From assembly GCA_016234445.1 (NCBI GenBank), contig JACRBT010000004.1:124001-188000 (forward strand): a DNA stretch of 64,000 bases, read 5' to 3'. The translations under genes were made by a program, and so were the position numbers. A model generated the notes under the pieces. The model did no database searches and was not told the origin of the DNA. It saw only the letters and a program-made list of their open reading frames with translations. This DNA is from Chloroflexota bacterium. Lineage in GTDB: Bacteria; Chloroflexota; Dehalococcoidia; Tepidiformales; Tepidiformaceae. Each line of letters opens with the position of its first letter. The first letter of the stretch is position 1. This document shows positions 50,600 through 60,527 of the stretch, in pieces.

Positions 50600-52210
50600 C
50601 TACGGCAGGTAGGGGTTCGGGCAGGGCCCGAGCTGCGTGGCGAGCACGCGCTGAGCGTCCTTTACGAATTCGCACAGCAGCGGGCGCGTCTGGCGCGGGT
50701 CGATGATGTCCTGGCCGGTCGCCTCCGCCGTACGGAACGGAGAGGCGATCGCCTCCAGCCTCGCCTCGATCTCCTGCCGCTTCGCCTCCGGGTCGGGAGC
50801 AGACTCAATCTCGCGGCGGTAGGCGGCGGAGGCTCCACCCTGGATGTGCATGGATCCCCAGCGCGCACTCGGCCAGGCCCAGCGCTGGAACATGCCCGTG
50901 GGGCGATGGTGGCACTGCCCGGCGACACCAAAGAGCCGCCCGATCACGACGGTGGCCATGGGCATCCTGCTGTCGCACACCGCCATCACCATCCGCGCCC
51001 CCGCCCGTTCGATTCCCCTTCGCTCCGAGTCGGGGCCGACCATAAACCCGGGCTCGTCGGCGAAGGAAATGAGCGGGAGGTGGAAGGTGTCGCAGAGCCG
51101 GATGAGACGCATCACCTTTTCCCCCGCGGCCACGTCGGTGGTGCCGCCGAGGTGCATCGGGTTGTTGGCCATGACTCCCACCGGGTAGCCGTCGAGGCGG
51201 GCCAGCCCCGTGATCCGGGCGCGTCCATACGCCGGGGCGATCTCGAAGAAGGAACCCCGGTCGACCACCGCTTCGACGATCCGGTGGCTGTCGAAGGCCT
51301 TGCGGCGGTCGCGGGGGACGGCTCGAAGGAGGCTTTCCTCGCAACGGTCCGGGGGATCTCCCGAGTCGCGGCGGGGGGCCATCTCCCACACGTTCGGCGG
51401 GAGATAGCCGAGGAAGCGGCGAATGAGGAGGAACGCCTCTTCCTCCGTCTCCGCGAGGTTGTCGATCACGCCGGTCTGGCGGGTGTGGAGCTCGTAGCCG
51501 CCGAGTTCGTCCTTCGTCACGTCCAGCCCAAGGGCAGCCTTCACGACCGGCGGCCCGCCGGGGAAGAGGTGGCTCGTGCCTTTCACCATGAGGTTGAAGT
51601 GCGCCAGGCAGGCCGCCACCGCCGGCAGGCCCGCCACGGACCCCATCACGGCCGAGACGACGGGGACGGTGCGGAGGAGCTGGACGTCGGGCCAGGTGAA
51701 GCTGTTCCCGTCGGGCAGGTAGGTGCGGCCGATCTCTTCGAAGGAGCGGACACTGCCGCCCGCCGCGTCGAGCAGCCGGACGAAGGGCACCCGCCATTCG
51801 AGCGCCCGGCGATTCGCGGCCATCTCCATCCCGAGCCCGCCGTGCGCCCCGCCGCCGGAACCCCCCCGGACGGTGAAGTCACCGCCGGTCAGGACCACCT
51901 TGCGGCCGTCGATCTCGCACATCCCCTCCACCGCCGCCCGGGGGACAAAGCCGGTGAGTTCGTCCGCCTCGTAGGTCCCGCTCCCCATGAGGCCCATGAA
52001 CTCCCTGAACGTAGCGGGATCCGCGAACGCATCGACCCGCTCCCGGACCGTGAGCTTGCCGTTTGCATGCTGGCGGGCGATGCCTTCTGGCCCGCCCATG
52101 CCCCGGGCCAGCTCACGCCTGCGCTCGAGCTGCTGCACTTCGGGCTCCCAGCCCGTGCCCGCCGCGCGAGTGCCCATCCCCGTCCTGTCACTGTCGTTTT
52201 CTGTCGTCAT
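50600..52210 (-). CDS. Acyl-CoA carboxylase carboxyltransferase subunit
   Basis: The 536-residue protein is the beta subunit of a biotin-dependent propionyl/methylcrotonyl-type carboxylase. It has the two crotonase-like halves: GKLTVRERVDAFADP, GGDFTVRGGSGGGAHGGLGMEMA and VMGSVAGLPAVAACLAHFNLMVKGTSHLFPGGPPVV, then an acyl-CoA half with LARLDGYPVGVMANNP and FADEPGFMVGPDSERRGI. No biotin carboxylase or biotin carrier gene is nearby, so partners must be elsewhere. ATG 52210 (MTTEND) is preferred over the upstream in-frame start. It is divergent from the CaiB fusion. Confidence 0.88.
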   Translation of the reverse strand: MTTENDSDRTGMGTRAAGTGWEPEVQQLERRRELARGMGGPEGIARQHANGKLTVRERVDAFADPATFREFMGLMGSGTYEADELTGFVPRAAVEGMCEIDGRKVVLTGGDFTVRGGSGGGAHGGLGMEMAANRRALEWRVPFVRLLDAAGGSVRSFEEIGRTYLPDGNSFTWPDVQLLRTVPVVSAVMGSVAGLPAVAACLAHFNLMVKGTSHLFPGGPPVVKAALGLDVTKDELGGYELHTRQTGVIDNLAETEEEAFLLIRRFLGYLPPNVWEMAPRRDSGDPPDRCEESLLRAVPRDRRKAFDSHRIVEAVVDRGSFFEIAPAYGRARITGLARLDGYPVGVMANNPMHLGGTTDVAAGEKVMRLIRLCDTFHLPLISFADEPGFMVGPDSERRGIERAGARMVMAVCDSRMPMATVVIGRLFGVAGQCHHRPTGMFQRWAWPSARWGSMHIQGGASAAYRREIESAPDPEAKRQEIEARLEAIASPFRTAEATGQDIIDPRQTRPLLCEFVKDAQRVLATQLGPCPNPYLP

Positions 52211-52286
52211 GGCGCGAATTGTACTGCCCGCGGGAGACTGCCGGGCCGGCACTTCCAATGGCGCAACCCCGTAGAATCCCCTCTAC

Positions 52287-54707
52287 GTGAGCAACACAGG
52301 ACCCGGCCCGAATCCGGATGGCGACGCCCCGCCGTTGCTGGTCGTGGAGCTGTCGGCGGGACCGGCCGCCGCCTACTGCGGGTGGATGTTCGCCGCAAGC
52401 GGCCATGAGGTCGTACTGGTCGAACCGCCTTCGGGCAGCGCACTGCGGACGGTCCCTCCCTTCGCCGAAGGGGCGGCGCCAGGCGACGGCGGCGCCAGCT
52501 TCCTCACCCTCGCGAGCGGCAAGCGAAGCGTCGTGATCGACCTCTCGGCCCCGGCGGGGAGGGAAGACTTCGCCGCGCTCTGCGACCGGGCCGACGTGGT
52601 TCTCACCGATGTCGCTTCATCGCTCGCCGACGCGGGACTCACCTTCGATGCGCTCCACGAACGCCGTCCCGGTCTCATCCTGACGTCGATCACCCCGTTC
52701 GGGGAACGCGGCCCCTACGCCGGCTTCGCCGCGACCTCGGCCGTGCTCCACGCTCTCGGCGGCTACACCTACATCACCGGGGAGGCCGGCCGCGAACCCC
52801 TCACCGGCCCCGAATCCTTCCCTGAGTACATCGCCGGGGCCAACGCGTTCGCCGGGACGATGGCGGCGCTCCTCGCCCGGCAGGAGGGCGGCCCGGGCCA
52901 GGAAGTCGAAGTCAACGCGATGGAGTGCCTGGTCGCGGGCCACCAGTTCACGCTGCCGCGATATTCGTACCAGGGCCTCACGCTCGGACGCACCGGCAAT
53001 CGCTACGCGTCGCTCGTCGGTGTCACCTTCTTCCCCTGCGCCGACGGGGTCATCGCCATCTCCGCGAGTTCGCCGGCCCAGCTCAGCCAGCTCTTCCTCC
53101 TCACCGGGCACGAGAACCTCGTCGGCGACGGCCGCTTCGATGCAATGAACACGACGGCGGAGAACTCGCTCGCTTTCGACGAGATCATCAGCCCCTGGTT
53201 CGCGGCCCGTCCCCGCGACGAGGCGGTGGAACTGTGCCAGGCCTACCGCGTGCCCGCCGCCCCCGTGCTCGAAGTGGACGAATTGCTTCAGCACCCGCAG
53301 CTGGCTGCCCGGAACTTCTGGGGCACGGTTCGCCACCCGGCGGCGGGGGACCTGAAGCTGCCGCGCGCGCCGTTTGTGGCGAAGGGCACCGGGCGCCCGG
53401 GTCCCGCCCCTCTCCTGGGGGAACACCAGTCCGATCTCGCTGCCCTCCGCTCCCGACCGGGGAGAGCGGGCGGCAGCGGTGGGCGGCAGCGCGCCCGGGC
53501 GATCGAGGGCGTCCGCGTGCTCGACCTGACCCGGGTCTGGTCCGGCCCCGTGGCCACGCGGATCCTCGCGGACCTCGGCGCCGACGTCATCAAGGTCGAA
53601 CACCCCGGGAGCCGGGGGCCCCTCGGGCCGGACGGAGGCGCAGCCCAGGCCTGGAACCGCAACGGCCTCTTCAACGAGCTGAACCGGAACAAGCGAAGCC
53701 TCGCCCTCGACCTCTCCGTCCTCGAAGCGCGCCAGGCATTCCTCGAACTCGCGCGAGGGGCCGACCTCGTCTTCGAGAACTTCAGCCCCCGCGTGATGGG
53801 GAACCTGGGCATCGGATTCGACACGTTGAACGCCGCCAATCCCGCGCTGGTCATGGTCTCGATGCCGGGCTACGGCCTCACGGGACCGATGCGCGACCGC
53901 GTCGCCTACGGCACCACCATCGACGCCGAAGCGGGCACCGCCAGCGTCATCGGCTACGCGGGCGGCGGCCCCGAACGGCTGGGCGTGGCCTTCCCGGACT
54001 ACGTCGCCGGCGTGCACGCGGCCGGGGCGGCCATGGCCGCGCTCCTCCGGCGGCACGTCACCCAAACTGGCGAGCATGTCGACATCTCGCAGTTCGAATC
54101 CATCGTCGCATTCATGGCGCCCGCCGTTACCGCCTGGCAGCTGACGGGCGAGCGACCGGCACGGATGGGAAATGCCCACCCGCTCGTTGCGCCACAGGGC
54201 GTGTACCGGTGCGCGGGCCAGGAGCGCTGGGTGGCGATCAGCGCTCCCACGGATGAGTCGTGGCGCGCTTTGGCGGGCGTTATCGGCCGGCCGGGCCTGG
54301 CGGCCGACCCGCGCCTTGCGACCGCGGCCGGGCGACAGCATCACCAGCGCGAGCTCGACGAGGCGATTTCACGGTGGACCCGGGAGTTGGCGCCGCACGA
54401 AGCCATGCTCGCCCTGCAGTCGCGCGGCATCCCCGCCGGTGAAGTGCTGGATGGGCCGGGGCTCTTCGCGGACCACCACCTGGACGAAGTGGGGTTCTTC
54501 GTCGACCTCGAACACCCGCTCGCCGGCCGCCACCGGTACCCGGGGCTTCCCATCCATCTGAGCGCCACGCCGCCAACCTATTGGGCCGACGCCCCGTGCC
54601 TCGGAGAGCACAACTCGGAGGTCCTCCAGGAGCTGCTCGGCTACGACATCGCCCGGCTCGAACGGCTGGCGTCGCTGGGCGCCATCGCCGCCCGCCCTCC
54701 TGCCTGA
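52287..54707 (+). CDS. Tandem CaiB/BaiF-family CoA-transferase fusion
   Basis: The 806-residue protein contains two complete class III CoA-transferase domains (about 15-395 and 405-800), about twice the usual length. The second has GVRVLDLTRVWSGPVATRILADLGADVIKVEHP and the expected catalytic Asp in FPDYVAG (D571). The first has the same landmarks, but the matching motif is FPEYIAG (E180). One domain may be inactive, or the Glu may substitute. GTG 52287 is the start. It is upstream of a crotonase, suggesting a CoA-dependent catabolic pathway. Confidence 0.9.
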   Translation: MSNTGPGPNPDGDAPPLLVVELSAGPAAAYCGWMFAASGHEVVLVEPPSGSALRTVPPFAEGAAPGDGGASFLTLASGKRSVVIDLSAPAGREDFAALCDRADVVLTDVASSLADAGLTFDALHERRPGLILTSITPFGERGPYAGFAATSAVLHALGGYTYITGEAGREPLTGPESFPEYIAGANAFAGTMAALLARQEGGPGQEVEVNAMECLVAGHQFTLPRYSYQGLTLGRTGNRYASLVGVTFFPCADGVIAISASSPAQLSQLFLLTGHENLVGDGRFDAMNTTAENSLAFDEIISPWFAARPRDEAVELCQAYRVPAAPVLEVDELLQHPQLAARNFWGTVRHPAAGDLKLPRAPFVAKGTGRPGPAPLLGEHQSDLAALRSRPGRAGGSGGRQRARAIEGVRVLDLTRVWSGPVATRILADLGADVIKVEHPGSRGPLGPDGGAAQAWNRNGLFNELNRNKRSLALDLSVLEARQAFLELARGADLVFENFSPRVMGNLGIGFDTLNAANPALVMVSMPGYGLTGPMRDRVAYGTTIDAEAGTASVIGYAGGGPERLGVAFPDYVAGVHAAGAAMAALLRRHVTQTGEHVDISQFESIVAFMAPAVTAWQLTGERPARMGNAHPLVAPQGVYRCAGQERWVAISAPTDESWRALAGVIGRPGLAADPRLATAAGRQHHQRELDEAISRWTRELAPHEAMLALQSRGIPAGEVLDGPGLFADHHLDEVGFFVDLEHPLAGRHRYPGLPIHLSATPPTYWADAPCLGEHNSEVLQELLGYDIARLERLASLGAIAARPPA

Positions 54708-54816
54708 GCCTGGCGCTGGACGGCGGGGCGCCGCCGTGCCTCATCTGCCCGGCGCTTGACGAACCGGGCGCCAGCGGCCACTAATCGACCATCGCAACAG
54801 GGGAAAGGATCGGCAC

Positions 54817-55764
54817 ATGTCGTACGAGAACATCCTTTACGAGACCGACGGCCGGCTGGCCACCATCACGCTGAACCGCCCGGAGAAGCTCAACGCGCTT
54901 TCGAACGACCTCCGCGGCGAGATGTTCCACGCGATGAAGGAGGCGGAGGCCGACCGGAGCATCGGGGTCATCGTCCTCAAGGCAGCGGGCCGTGCGTTCA
55001 GCGCCGGCTACGACCTCTCACCGAGCATGCAGGCCGGGGCCGGTTCGCCCTACGTCCACCCGCGCTCGCGACTGCCCGACACGAACACGACCCACCCGGC
55101 CCACTACGACTGGTCGCGCCACGTTCTGCTCGGCAACTGGATCATCTGGGAGCTTTCGAAGCCCGTCGTTGCCCAGGTGCAGGGATACTGTCTCGCCGGG
55201 GGGACGGAACTGGCGTCGTTCTGCGACTTCCGCATCGTCGCCGAAGACGCCCAGGTCGGGTACCCGCCCGTCCGGGCCATGGGGACGATGGACATCATGT
55301 GGGCGCCCTGGCACCTGCCGATGACCAAGGCCCGCGAATTCGCCTATGTCGGCGACGCCTTCAGCGGCAAGGACATGGCCGCGATGGGCTGGGCGACCTA
55401 CGCGGTGCCCCGGGAAGAGCTCGACGCCTTCACGGAGCGGTTCGCCCGCCGCATGGCCCACATCGACAACAACCTCCTGATGTATTCGAAGCGGTCCGTC
55501 AACCGGCAGTATGAAGCGATGGGCATCCGCAACGGACTGATGTCGGGCACCGACGTGGAGGCGATGAGCAAGCACCGCCCCGAAGCCGGGGAGTTCGGCC
55601 GCATCTCCCGCGAGCAGGGCCTCAAGGCCGCCCTCGAATGGCGAGACGCACCCTTCCGCGACTTCCGCGGGGCCTACGCGACCGCCCCCGCGGACCGGCC
55701 CGTAGCGGGCACCGGCACGAAGCCCCCGCCAGACGCGCCCACGACCCGGCCCGGGCGCGGGTAG
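54817..55764 (+). CDS. Enoyl-CoA hydratase/isomerase (crotonase) family protein
   Basis: The 315-residue crotonase-fold enzyme has ITLNRPEKLNALSNDLRGE, the oxyanion segment KAAGRAFSAGYDLSP, QGYCLAGGTELASFCDFRIVAEDAQVGYPPVRAMG and a long C-terminal tail rich in Pro/Thr/Arg. It has an insertion (about 73-102, PYVHPRSRLPDTNTTHPAHYDWSR) between the oxyanion loop and the next core helix. The typical hydratase Glu pair is not obvious, so isomerase or hydrolase activity is equally possible. Confidence 0.88.
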   Translation: MSYENILYETDGRLATITLNRPEKLNALSNDLRGEMFHAMKEAEADRSIGVIVLKAAGRAFSAGYDLSPSMQAGAGSPYVHPRSRLPDTNTTHPAHYDWSRHVLLGNWIIWELSKPVVAQVQGYCLAGGTELASFCDFRIVAEDAQVGYPPVRAMGTMDIMWAPWHLPMTKAREFAYVGDAFSGKDMAAMGWATYAVPREELDAFTERFARRMAHIDNNLLMYSKRSVNRQYEAMGIRNGLMSGTDVEAMSKHRPEAGEFGRISREQGLKAALEWRDAPFRDFRGAYATAPADRPVAGTGTKPPPDAPTTRPGRG

Positions 55765-55862
55765 AAGGGGCGCCGCGCCGAGGAGGCCGGGCGGTGCTCC
55801 GGGAGAGAGCCGCTGAGAGAGGTTGTCAGAACCTGACCCGAACGGGGGCCCCTCGGTGCCCC

Positions 55863-57326
55863 TCAGGTCCCGGCACCCTCACGGTCCGGGATGCGGGCGG
55901 TGACAAGCGTGCCCTTGCCGGGGCGCGAGCGAATCCTGACCGTGCCCCCCGCCATCCGGGCACGTTCCTTCATCCCGACGAGCCCCAGCGTATCGAGTCC
56001 GTCGATGTTCTCCGGCGGCGGCGGGACGAACCCCATGCCGTCGTCCCTGACTGACAGCGTGGTGCAGCCCGGGCGGTAGCACAGGCTGACGCGGACGGCG
56101 GTGGCGCGGGCATGCTTTTCCGTGTTCCGCAGGGATTCCTGGGCGATCCGGAACAACGCAAGTTCGACATCCGGCGAGAGCCTCCTGTCCGTCCCCTGGA
56201 CGACGATGTTCGCCGGGGTCCCCGACCGCGCCGTCAGCTCCGTTGCCAGCTTGCGGATGGCCGGGGTGAGCCCGAGGTCATCCAGGACGGGCGGACGAAG
56301 CCCCCGGGCGTAACCTCGCACTCCCTCGGCGATGGCCCCCGCCGAGTCGCGCGCTTCGAGGAGCGCAGCCACCGCGGACTCCGGGTTCCGGGCCGCGGCG
56401 ACGGCAATCTGGTCCAGCGTCCTCCAGAGGAGCACGAGCGACTGTACGGTGTCGTCGTGCAGCTCCTGGGCGATGCGCTGGCGTTCCTCTTCTTGCCCCT
56501 TCACCACGTGGGCGGCATAGGTTTCGAGGCCGAGCTGCCGCCGCCGCTGCGCGGTGACGTCGCGGAGGACCACCTGGCGCACCCCGTCGGGGGCGGTGAG
56601 CGCTGCTTCAACGGGTTCGATCCACGTCTCCCCGGTGGACCCCGAAAGGGGAATCATCCCGGTGCCTGCGTGCGGCGGGCGGGCACGATCCGGCCCGGCC
56701 GGCGCAAGGATGTCGTCAAGTCGCCTCCCCACCAGCGCCGCCGGCGGTTGTTGAAGGAGCCGTGCCGCCGCCGGGTTGCCGTCGATGACGTTCCCCCCCG
56801 CGTCGACCACGACGACGCCCTCGCCCGAAGTTTCGAAAAGGCCGCGATACCGGGCCTCGGACTCCTGGCCGGCGTGCCAGGCTGTCTCCGCGTCGGCCCT
56901 GGCCTTCATCTGCTGGTCGGCCCGGACCCCGACGAACACGGCCATGCCGTCGATTATCGCCATCTGCAGCATCGCCCCGATGGATTGCGTCCCCGGGTGG
57001 AGAAAAATCCAGTTCGGGACAGAGAGGAACGTGCACCAGAGCGCCGTCGCCACCGCCCCCGAAAGCCCGAAGTAGAGGGCCGCGTAGACCACGGGAATGA
57101 AGAACATGGAGATGGGCAGGAAGTAGGCGTGCCCAAGCCAGGGCAGGAACCCGAAGGCCTCGATGGAGCTATGGACAAGGGCAATCGCCACGACAAGCGC
57201 CTGGGTCGCCCAGAATCGCGGGTTCTGCACCGGTGGTGACCACCGCCCGAGCCGGGTCTCCCATCTGCCTGCCTGCGTCGCGGCGACACCGCGCACACGC
57301 TCGATGGCGCCGGCTGCCGCGATCAC
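55863..57326 (-). CDS. NarL-type sensor histidine kinase with membrane and PAS domains
   Basis: The 487-residue kinase has four to five membrane helices (about 38-135), a linker helix, and a PAS domain (about 158-275; GLFETSGEGVVVVDAGGNVIDGNPAAARLL). A HisKA_3 domain follows with the phospho-acceptor ERQRIAQELHDDTVQSL, then an HATPase (FRIAQESLRNTEKHARAT, VRDDGMGFVPP, LGLVGMKERARMAGG). The architecture differs from the periplasmic-sensing TtrS. GTG 57326 overlaps the regulator stop (GTGA). Together with the RR it diverges from the molybdoenzyme operon, its likely target. Confidence 0.92.
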   Translation of the reverse strand: MIAAAGAIERVRGVAATQAGRWETRLGRWSPPVQNPRFWATQALVVAIALVHSSIEAFGFLPWLGHAYFLPISMFFIPVVYAALYFGLSGAVATALWCTFLSVPNWIFLHPGTQSIGAMLQMAIIDGMAVFVGVRADQQMKARADAETAWHAGQESEARYRGLFETSGEGVVVVDAGGNVIDGNPAAARLLQQPPAALVGRRLDDILAPAGPDRARPPHAGTGMIPLSGSTGETWIEPVEAALTAPDGVRQVVLRDVTAQRRRQLGLETYAAHVVKGQEEERQRIAQELHDDTVQSLVLLWRTLDQIAVAAARNPESAVAALLEARDSAGAIAEGVRGYARGLRPPVLDDLGLTPAIRKLATELTARSGTPANIVVQGTDRRLSPDVELALFRIAQESLRNTEKHARATAVRVSLCYRPGCTTLSVRDDGMGFVPPPPENIDGLDTLGLVGMKERARMAGGTVRIRSRPGKGTLVTARIPDREGAGT

Positions 57327-58003
57327 CCCTCGCCCTCGACAAACCAGCCGTGGCTGGCGGCATACATCGCCGCTTCGGTCCGGGAGCGGAGCCCAAGGCG
57401 CCCGAAGATCGTTTCCAGGTGGCCTTCGACCGTGCGCACGCTCACCCCCATCCGGACGGCGATCTCCTTGTTCCGCAGCCCCCGGCAGACTCCCTGCAGG
57501 ACCTCGAGTTCCTTTTCGGTCAGGTGGACGGTGCTCTCGTCGGCGCGGGCGGGCCGGACCAGCAGACGGGCGACCTTCCGCGCGATGAGCGGGTGGATGA
57601 CGGTCTCCCCGGCGTGGACCCGGCGAATCGCGTCGACCAACTCCTCGGCGCCGATCGTCTTGAGCATGTAGCCCGCCGCTCCCGCATCGAACAGGGCGCG
57701 AACGTAGTCGTCGTCGTCGAAGGCGCTAACGATGAGCACGGCCGTCCCCGGGTTCCGCTCCTTGATCTCGCGCGTTGCCTGGACGCCGTTCAGACCGGGC
57801 ATGCGGATGTCCAGGATGGCCACGTCCGGGGCGAGGGCCACCGCCTGGGCGACCGCCGTGACCCCATCGGCAGCCTCCCCAACCACCGTGATGTCGGGGC
57901 AGTTCTCGAGGATTCGCATCGTGCCTTCCCGGACCAGCGTGTGGTCCTCGGCGACCAGCACGCGGATAGGCACCACCGCGTTCGTGTTCCCGGGCGTTGT
58001 CAT
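57323..58003 (-). CDS. NarL/FixJ-type response regulator
   Basis: The 226-residue regulator has a receiver with the phospho-acceptor Asp in VAILDIRMPGLNG (about D65), the Lys in YMLKTIG and a C-terminal LuxR-type HTH (LTEKELEVLQGVCRGLRNKEIAVRMGVSVRTVEGHLETIFGRLGLRSRTEA). GGAGGAG precedes ATG 58003. It is the first gene of the kinase/regulator pair and faces the 236-nt gap before the ttrB-like gene. Confidence 0.95.
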   Translation of the reverse strand: MTTPGNTNAVVPIRVLVAEDHTLVREGTMRILENCPDITVVGEAADGVTAVAQAVALAPDVAILDIRMPGLNGVQATREIKERNPGTAVLIVSAFDDDDYVRALFDAGAAGYMLKTIGAEELVDAIRRVHAGETVIHPLIARKVARLLVRPARADESTVHLTEKELEVLQGVCRGLRNKEIAVRMGVSVRTVEGHLETIFGRLGLRSRTEAAMYAASHGWFVEGEG

Positions 58004-58085
58004 TGCGTCTCCTCCTGCAGTGTAGCCCCCGGAGGGCGAACTGACCCGCCCGGGCCGCGCTGGGGGTGGCTTCCCCGGCGCGGCA

Positions 58086-58101
58086 CCCGTGGAATTACGG
58101 G
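58086..58101. promoter_or_regulatory. Candidate operator between the two-component pair and the molybdoenzyme operon
   Basis: CCCGT-GGAATT-ACGGG is a perfect 5-bp inverted repeat with a 6-nt spacer, extended by CAC/GTG-like flanks. It lies near the middle of the divergent gap (58004-58239), where a dimeric LuxR-type regulator would be expected to bind. Function is inferred only from symmetry and position. Confidence 0.35.
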
Positions 58102-58239
58102 GGTGGATTCCTTCACCGGCACTGGTAGATCCCCGCCTGTATCAGCCCGCCCCCGCGCGGACAATCAGTCCATCAGGAAATCACCGTCCTCGCATCGCCG
58201 TGCGCGTGCCGGCCCGGGGGTGGTGCCGAGGAGGATGGA

Positions 58240-59199
58240 ATGACCAAGGCAAGTCGCCGCAGATTCCTGGCGGGCGCGGCGGGGCTCTCCGCCGTCGCGG
58301 CCGGGAGCGCAATCGGAAGGGCTGCGCCGGCCACGGCCGCGAGCGAAGGCTCCCCCGCCAGTCTCACCGCCTTGCGCGAACAGAACCTCCTGGGGGCCCT
58401 CCAGGAGCGGGCATCCGGGACCGGGCCGGGCTTTGGCCTCCCTTCCGCCATCTCGGTGCCCGTCATTCCGGAAGCAGACATCCTTCCCCTCATCGCCGAG
58501 CCCGGCAACGACGCCACGCTCGCGCGGATGCAGGAGGAGTTGGCCAGGGCGTTGGAGAAGCCGATCGGCGAACGCCGCTGGACCATGGCGATCGACCTGA
58601 AGAAGTGCATCGGCTGTAGTGCCTGCACCGTCGCCTGTATCGCCGAGAACCACCTGCCGCCGGGCGTCGTCTACCGACCGGTGCTCGAAGAAGAATCCGG
58701 CGTTTATCCCAACGTCACGCGGCGCTTCACGCCCCGCCCCTGCATGCAGTGCGACGAACCGCCCTGTGTGCCCGTCTGCCCGGTGAGCGCCACCTACAAG
58801 CGGCCCGACGGCGTGGTCGAGATCGACTACTCGAAGTGCATCGGCTGCCGCTACTGCATGATGGCCTGCCCCTACGCGGCCCGCTACTTCGACTTCGGCG
58901 AGCACTACACCGATGGCACCCCGGAGCGCCAGCCGTATGAAGAATCGCCCGCCCCGGAGTACCAGCGCGACTGGTCCCGCGAGTCGGTGGAGGGCGTCGT
59001 CCGCAAGTGCCAATTCTGCGTCCACCGCCTGAACGCCGGCATGCTCCCCGCCTGCGTTGCCACCTGCATCGGCGGCGCCACCTACTTTGGTGACGGCAAC
59101 GACCCCGAAAGCCTGGTCAACGAACTCCTCGCTTCGGGCCGTGCCGTGAGACTCAAGGAAGAACTTGGGACCAAGCCCAAGGTCTTCTACCTGGTCTAA
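58240..59199 (+). CDS. Tat-exported four-cluster Fe-S electron-transfer subunit (TtrB/DmsB-like)
   Basis: The 319-residue protein has a twin-arginine signal ([11 protein letters not shown] at about 5-15), a hydrophobic stretch, then a spacer of about 70 residues before the ferredoxin region. Cysteine groups for four [4Fe-4S] clusters are visible: [37 protein letters not shown] and CQFCVHRLN with a later CVATC. It would carry electrons between the membrane subunit and the molybdoenzyme on the outer face. GAGGAGG precedes ATG 58240. It is the first gene of a B-C-A operon. Confidence 0.9.
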   Translation: MTKASRRRFLAGAAGLSAVAAGSAIGRAAPATAASEGSPASLTALREQNLLGALQERASGTGPGFGLPSAISVPVIPEADILPLIAEPGNDATLARMQEELARALEKPIGERRWTMAIDLKKCIGCSACTVACIAENHLPPGVVYRPVLEEESGVYPNVTRRFTPRPCMQCDEPPCVPVCPVSATYKRPDGVVEIDYSKCIGCRYCMMACPYAARYFDFGEHYTDGTPERQPYEESPAPEYQRDWSRESVEGVVRKCQFCVHRLNAGMLPACVATCIGGATYFGDGNDPESLVNELLASGRAVRLKEELGTKPKVFYLV

Positions 59200-59211
59200 G
59201 GAGGACTGGAG

Positions 59212-60525
59212 ATGGCTGTCGCTAACCACGTTGGTCCGCGGGCACTGTCCCCGGGCCTGCCTCGCCCGAACCCATGGACCCTTGCCCTCGGAGTCGTCTG
59301 GCTTGCCGCCTTTGTCGCCGGCCTCGCCGGGCTGGCCGAGCGGCTCTCCAACGGCCACCAGGCGGCTGACTATGGCAGCTACCTGACCTGGGGCCTCTGG
59401 GTCGCGGTCTATCAATACCTCATCGAAATGGCCGCCGGCGCGTTCTTGATCGCCGCCGCGATCTCGTTGCTCCGGATACGGCCGATGGAGCGTTTCGTCC
59501 CGGCCTCGTTGCTCCTGGCCATCACCTCGCTCCTCGCGGGGATCCTCACCGTGTGGGTGGACCTTGGCCGCATGGAGCGGTTCTGGCGAGTGATCTTTTA
59601 CCCCAACTGGAGCTCGATCATCGCCTGGGTGGTGGTTGCCTACACGGCCTTCCTCATCGTGGCAGCGGTTGCCCTCTGGTTCAGTCTCCGCGCGCCGCTT
59701 GCCGAACGCGCCTCCGGCCACGGTTGGCGTGCCAGCGTCGCCAAACTGCTGCTCTTCGGCCGCCGCGACACCTCCAGTGCCGCCCGGGCGCGGGACATGA
59801 AGGTTGTTCGCGTGCTGCTGGTCATCGGCCTTCTGCCCGCCATTGGGTTCAGTGGCGGCGAAGGTGCGCTCTTCGGCGTCGTGGGCTCGCGGGCCTATTG
59901 GAACAGCCCGATCTTCCCCATCGCCTTCCTTGCCTCCGCCATCGTCACGGCCGGCGCCGTCCTCACCGTCCTCGGGGCCTTCTTCCTGCCCGGCCGGGCG
60001 CGGACCAACGGCCACGGGGTGGTCTTCCTCGCCCGCCTGACGCTCGGGGCGCTGCTCGCGCTGCTGGTGTTGGAGTTCGCCCAGTACAGCGTGGGCCTCT
60101 ACGGATCCATCCCCGCGCAGCAGGACGCCTACGAAGAGATCCTCCAGGGACGCTACTGGTGGAACTTCTGGATCCTTCACCTGGTTGGCGGCGCGGCCAT
60201 CCCCCTGGCCATCTTCGCCCTCCGAAGCGCCTCCCCCCGCTGGCTTACGGGAGCTTCCTTCCTGGCGGGTGCGGGGATGTTCAGCGTCCGGCTGAACGCC
60301 GTCATCCCGGGCCAGGTGCTTCCCCAGCTCGAAGGTATCGAGCGTGCCTTCGCGGACCCGCGCCTCACCTTCGACTACTTCCCGAGCCCCATGGAGTGGC
60401 TCGTCAGCCTCTTCGTCGCCAGTGTGGGGGTGTTGCTCTTCTACGCCGGCTATCAACTCTTGCCGATTGGCGCTCCCGCAGAGGCGGAAGAGCCGCACCC
60501 GGCTGCGCTCCAGGGAGGTGAGTGA
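59212..60525 (+). CDS. NrfD/PsrC-type membrane quinol subunit (TtrC-like)
   Basis: The 437-residue protein has about nine hydrophobic segments and the NrfD-family start of a first long helix pair (YGSYLTWGLWVAVYQYLIEMAAGAFLIAAAISLL), with SLLAGILTVWVDLGRMERFWRVIFYPNWSSIIAWVV. It would anchor the complex and exchange electrons with the quinone pool without heme. AAGGAGG precedes ATG 59212. The stop overlaps the GTG/ATG region of the molybdoenzyme. Confidence 0.88.
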   Translation: MAVANHVGPRALSPGLPRPNPWTLALGVVWLAAFVAGLAGLAERLSNGHQAADYGSYLTWGLWVAVYQYLIEMAAGAFLIAAAISLLRIRPMERFVPASLLLAITSLLAGILTVWVDLGRMERFWRVIFYPNWSSIIAWVVVAYTAFLIVAAVALWFSLRAPLAERASGHGWRASVAKLLLFGRRDTSSAARARDMKVVRVLLVIGLLPAIGFSGGEGALFGVVGSRAYWNSPIFPIAFLASAIVTAGAVLTVLGAFFLPGRARTNGHGVVFLARLTLGALLALLVLEFAQYSVGLYGSIPAQQDAYEEILQGRYWWNFWILHLVGGAAIPLAIFALRSASPRWLTGASFLAGAGMFSVRLNAVIPGQVLPQLEGIERAFADPRLTFDYFPSPMEWLVSLFVASVGVLLFYAGYQLLPIGAPAEAEEPHPAALQGGE

Positions 60526-60527
60526 CC

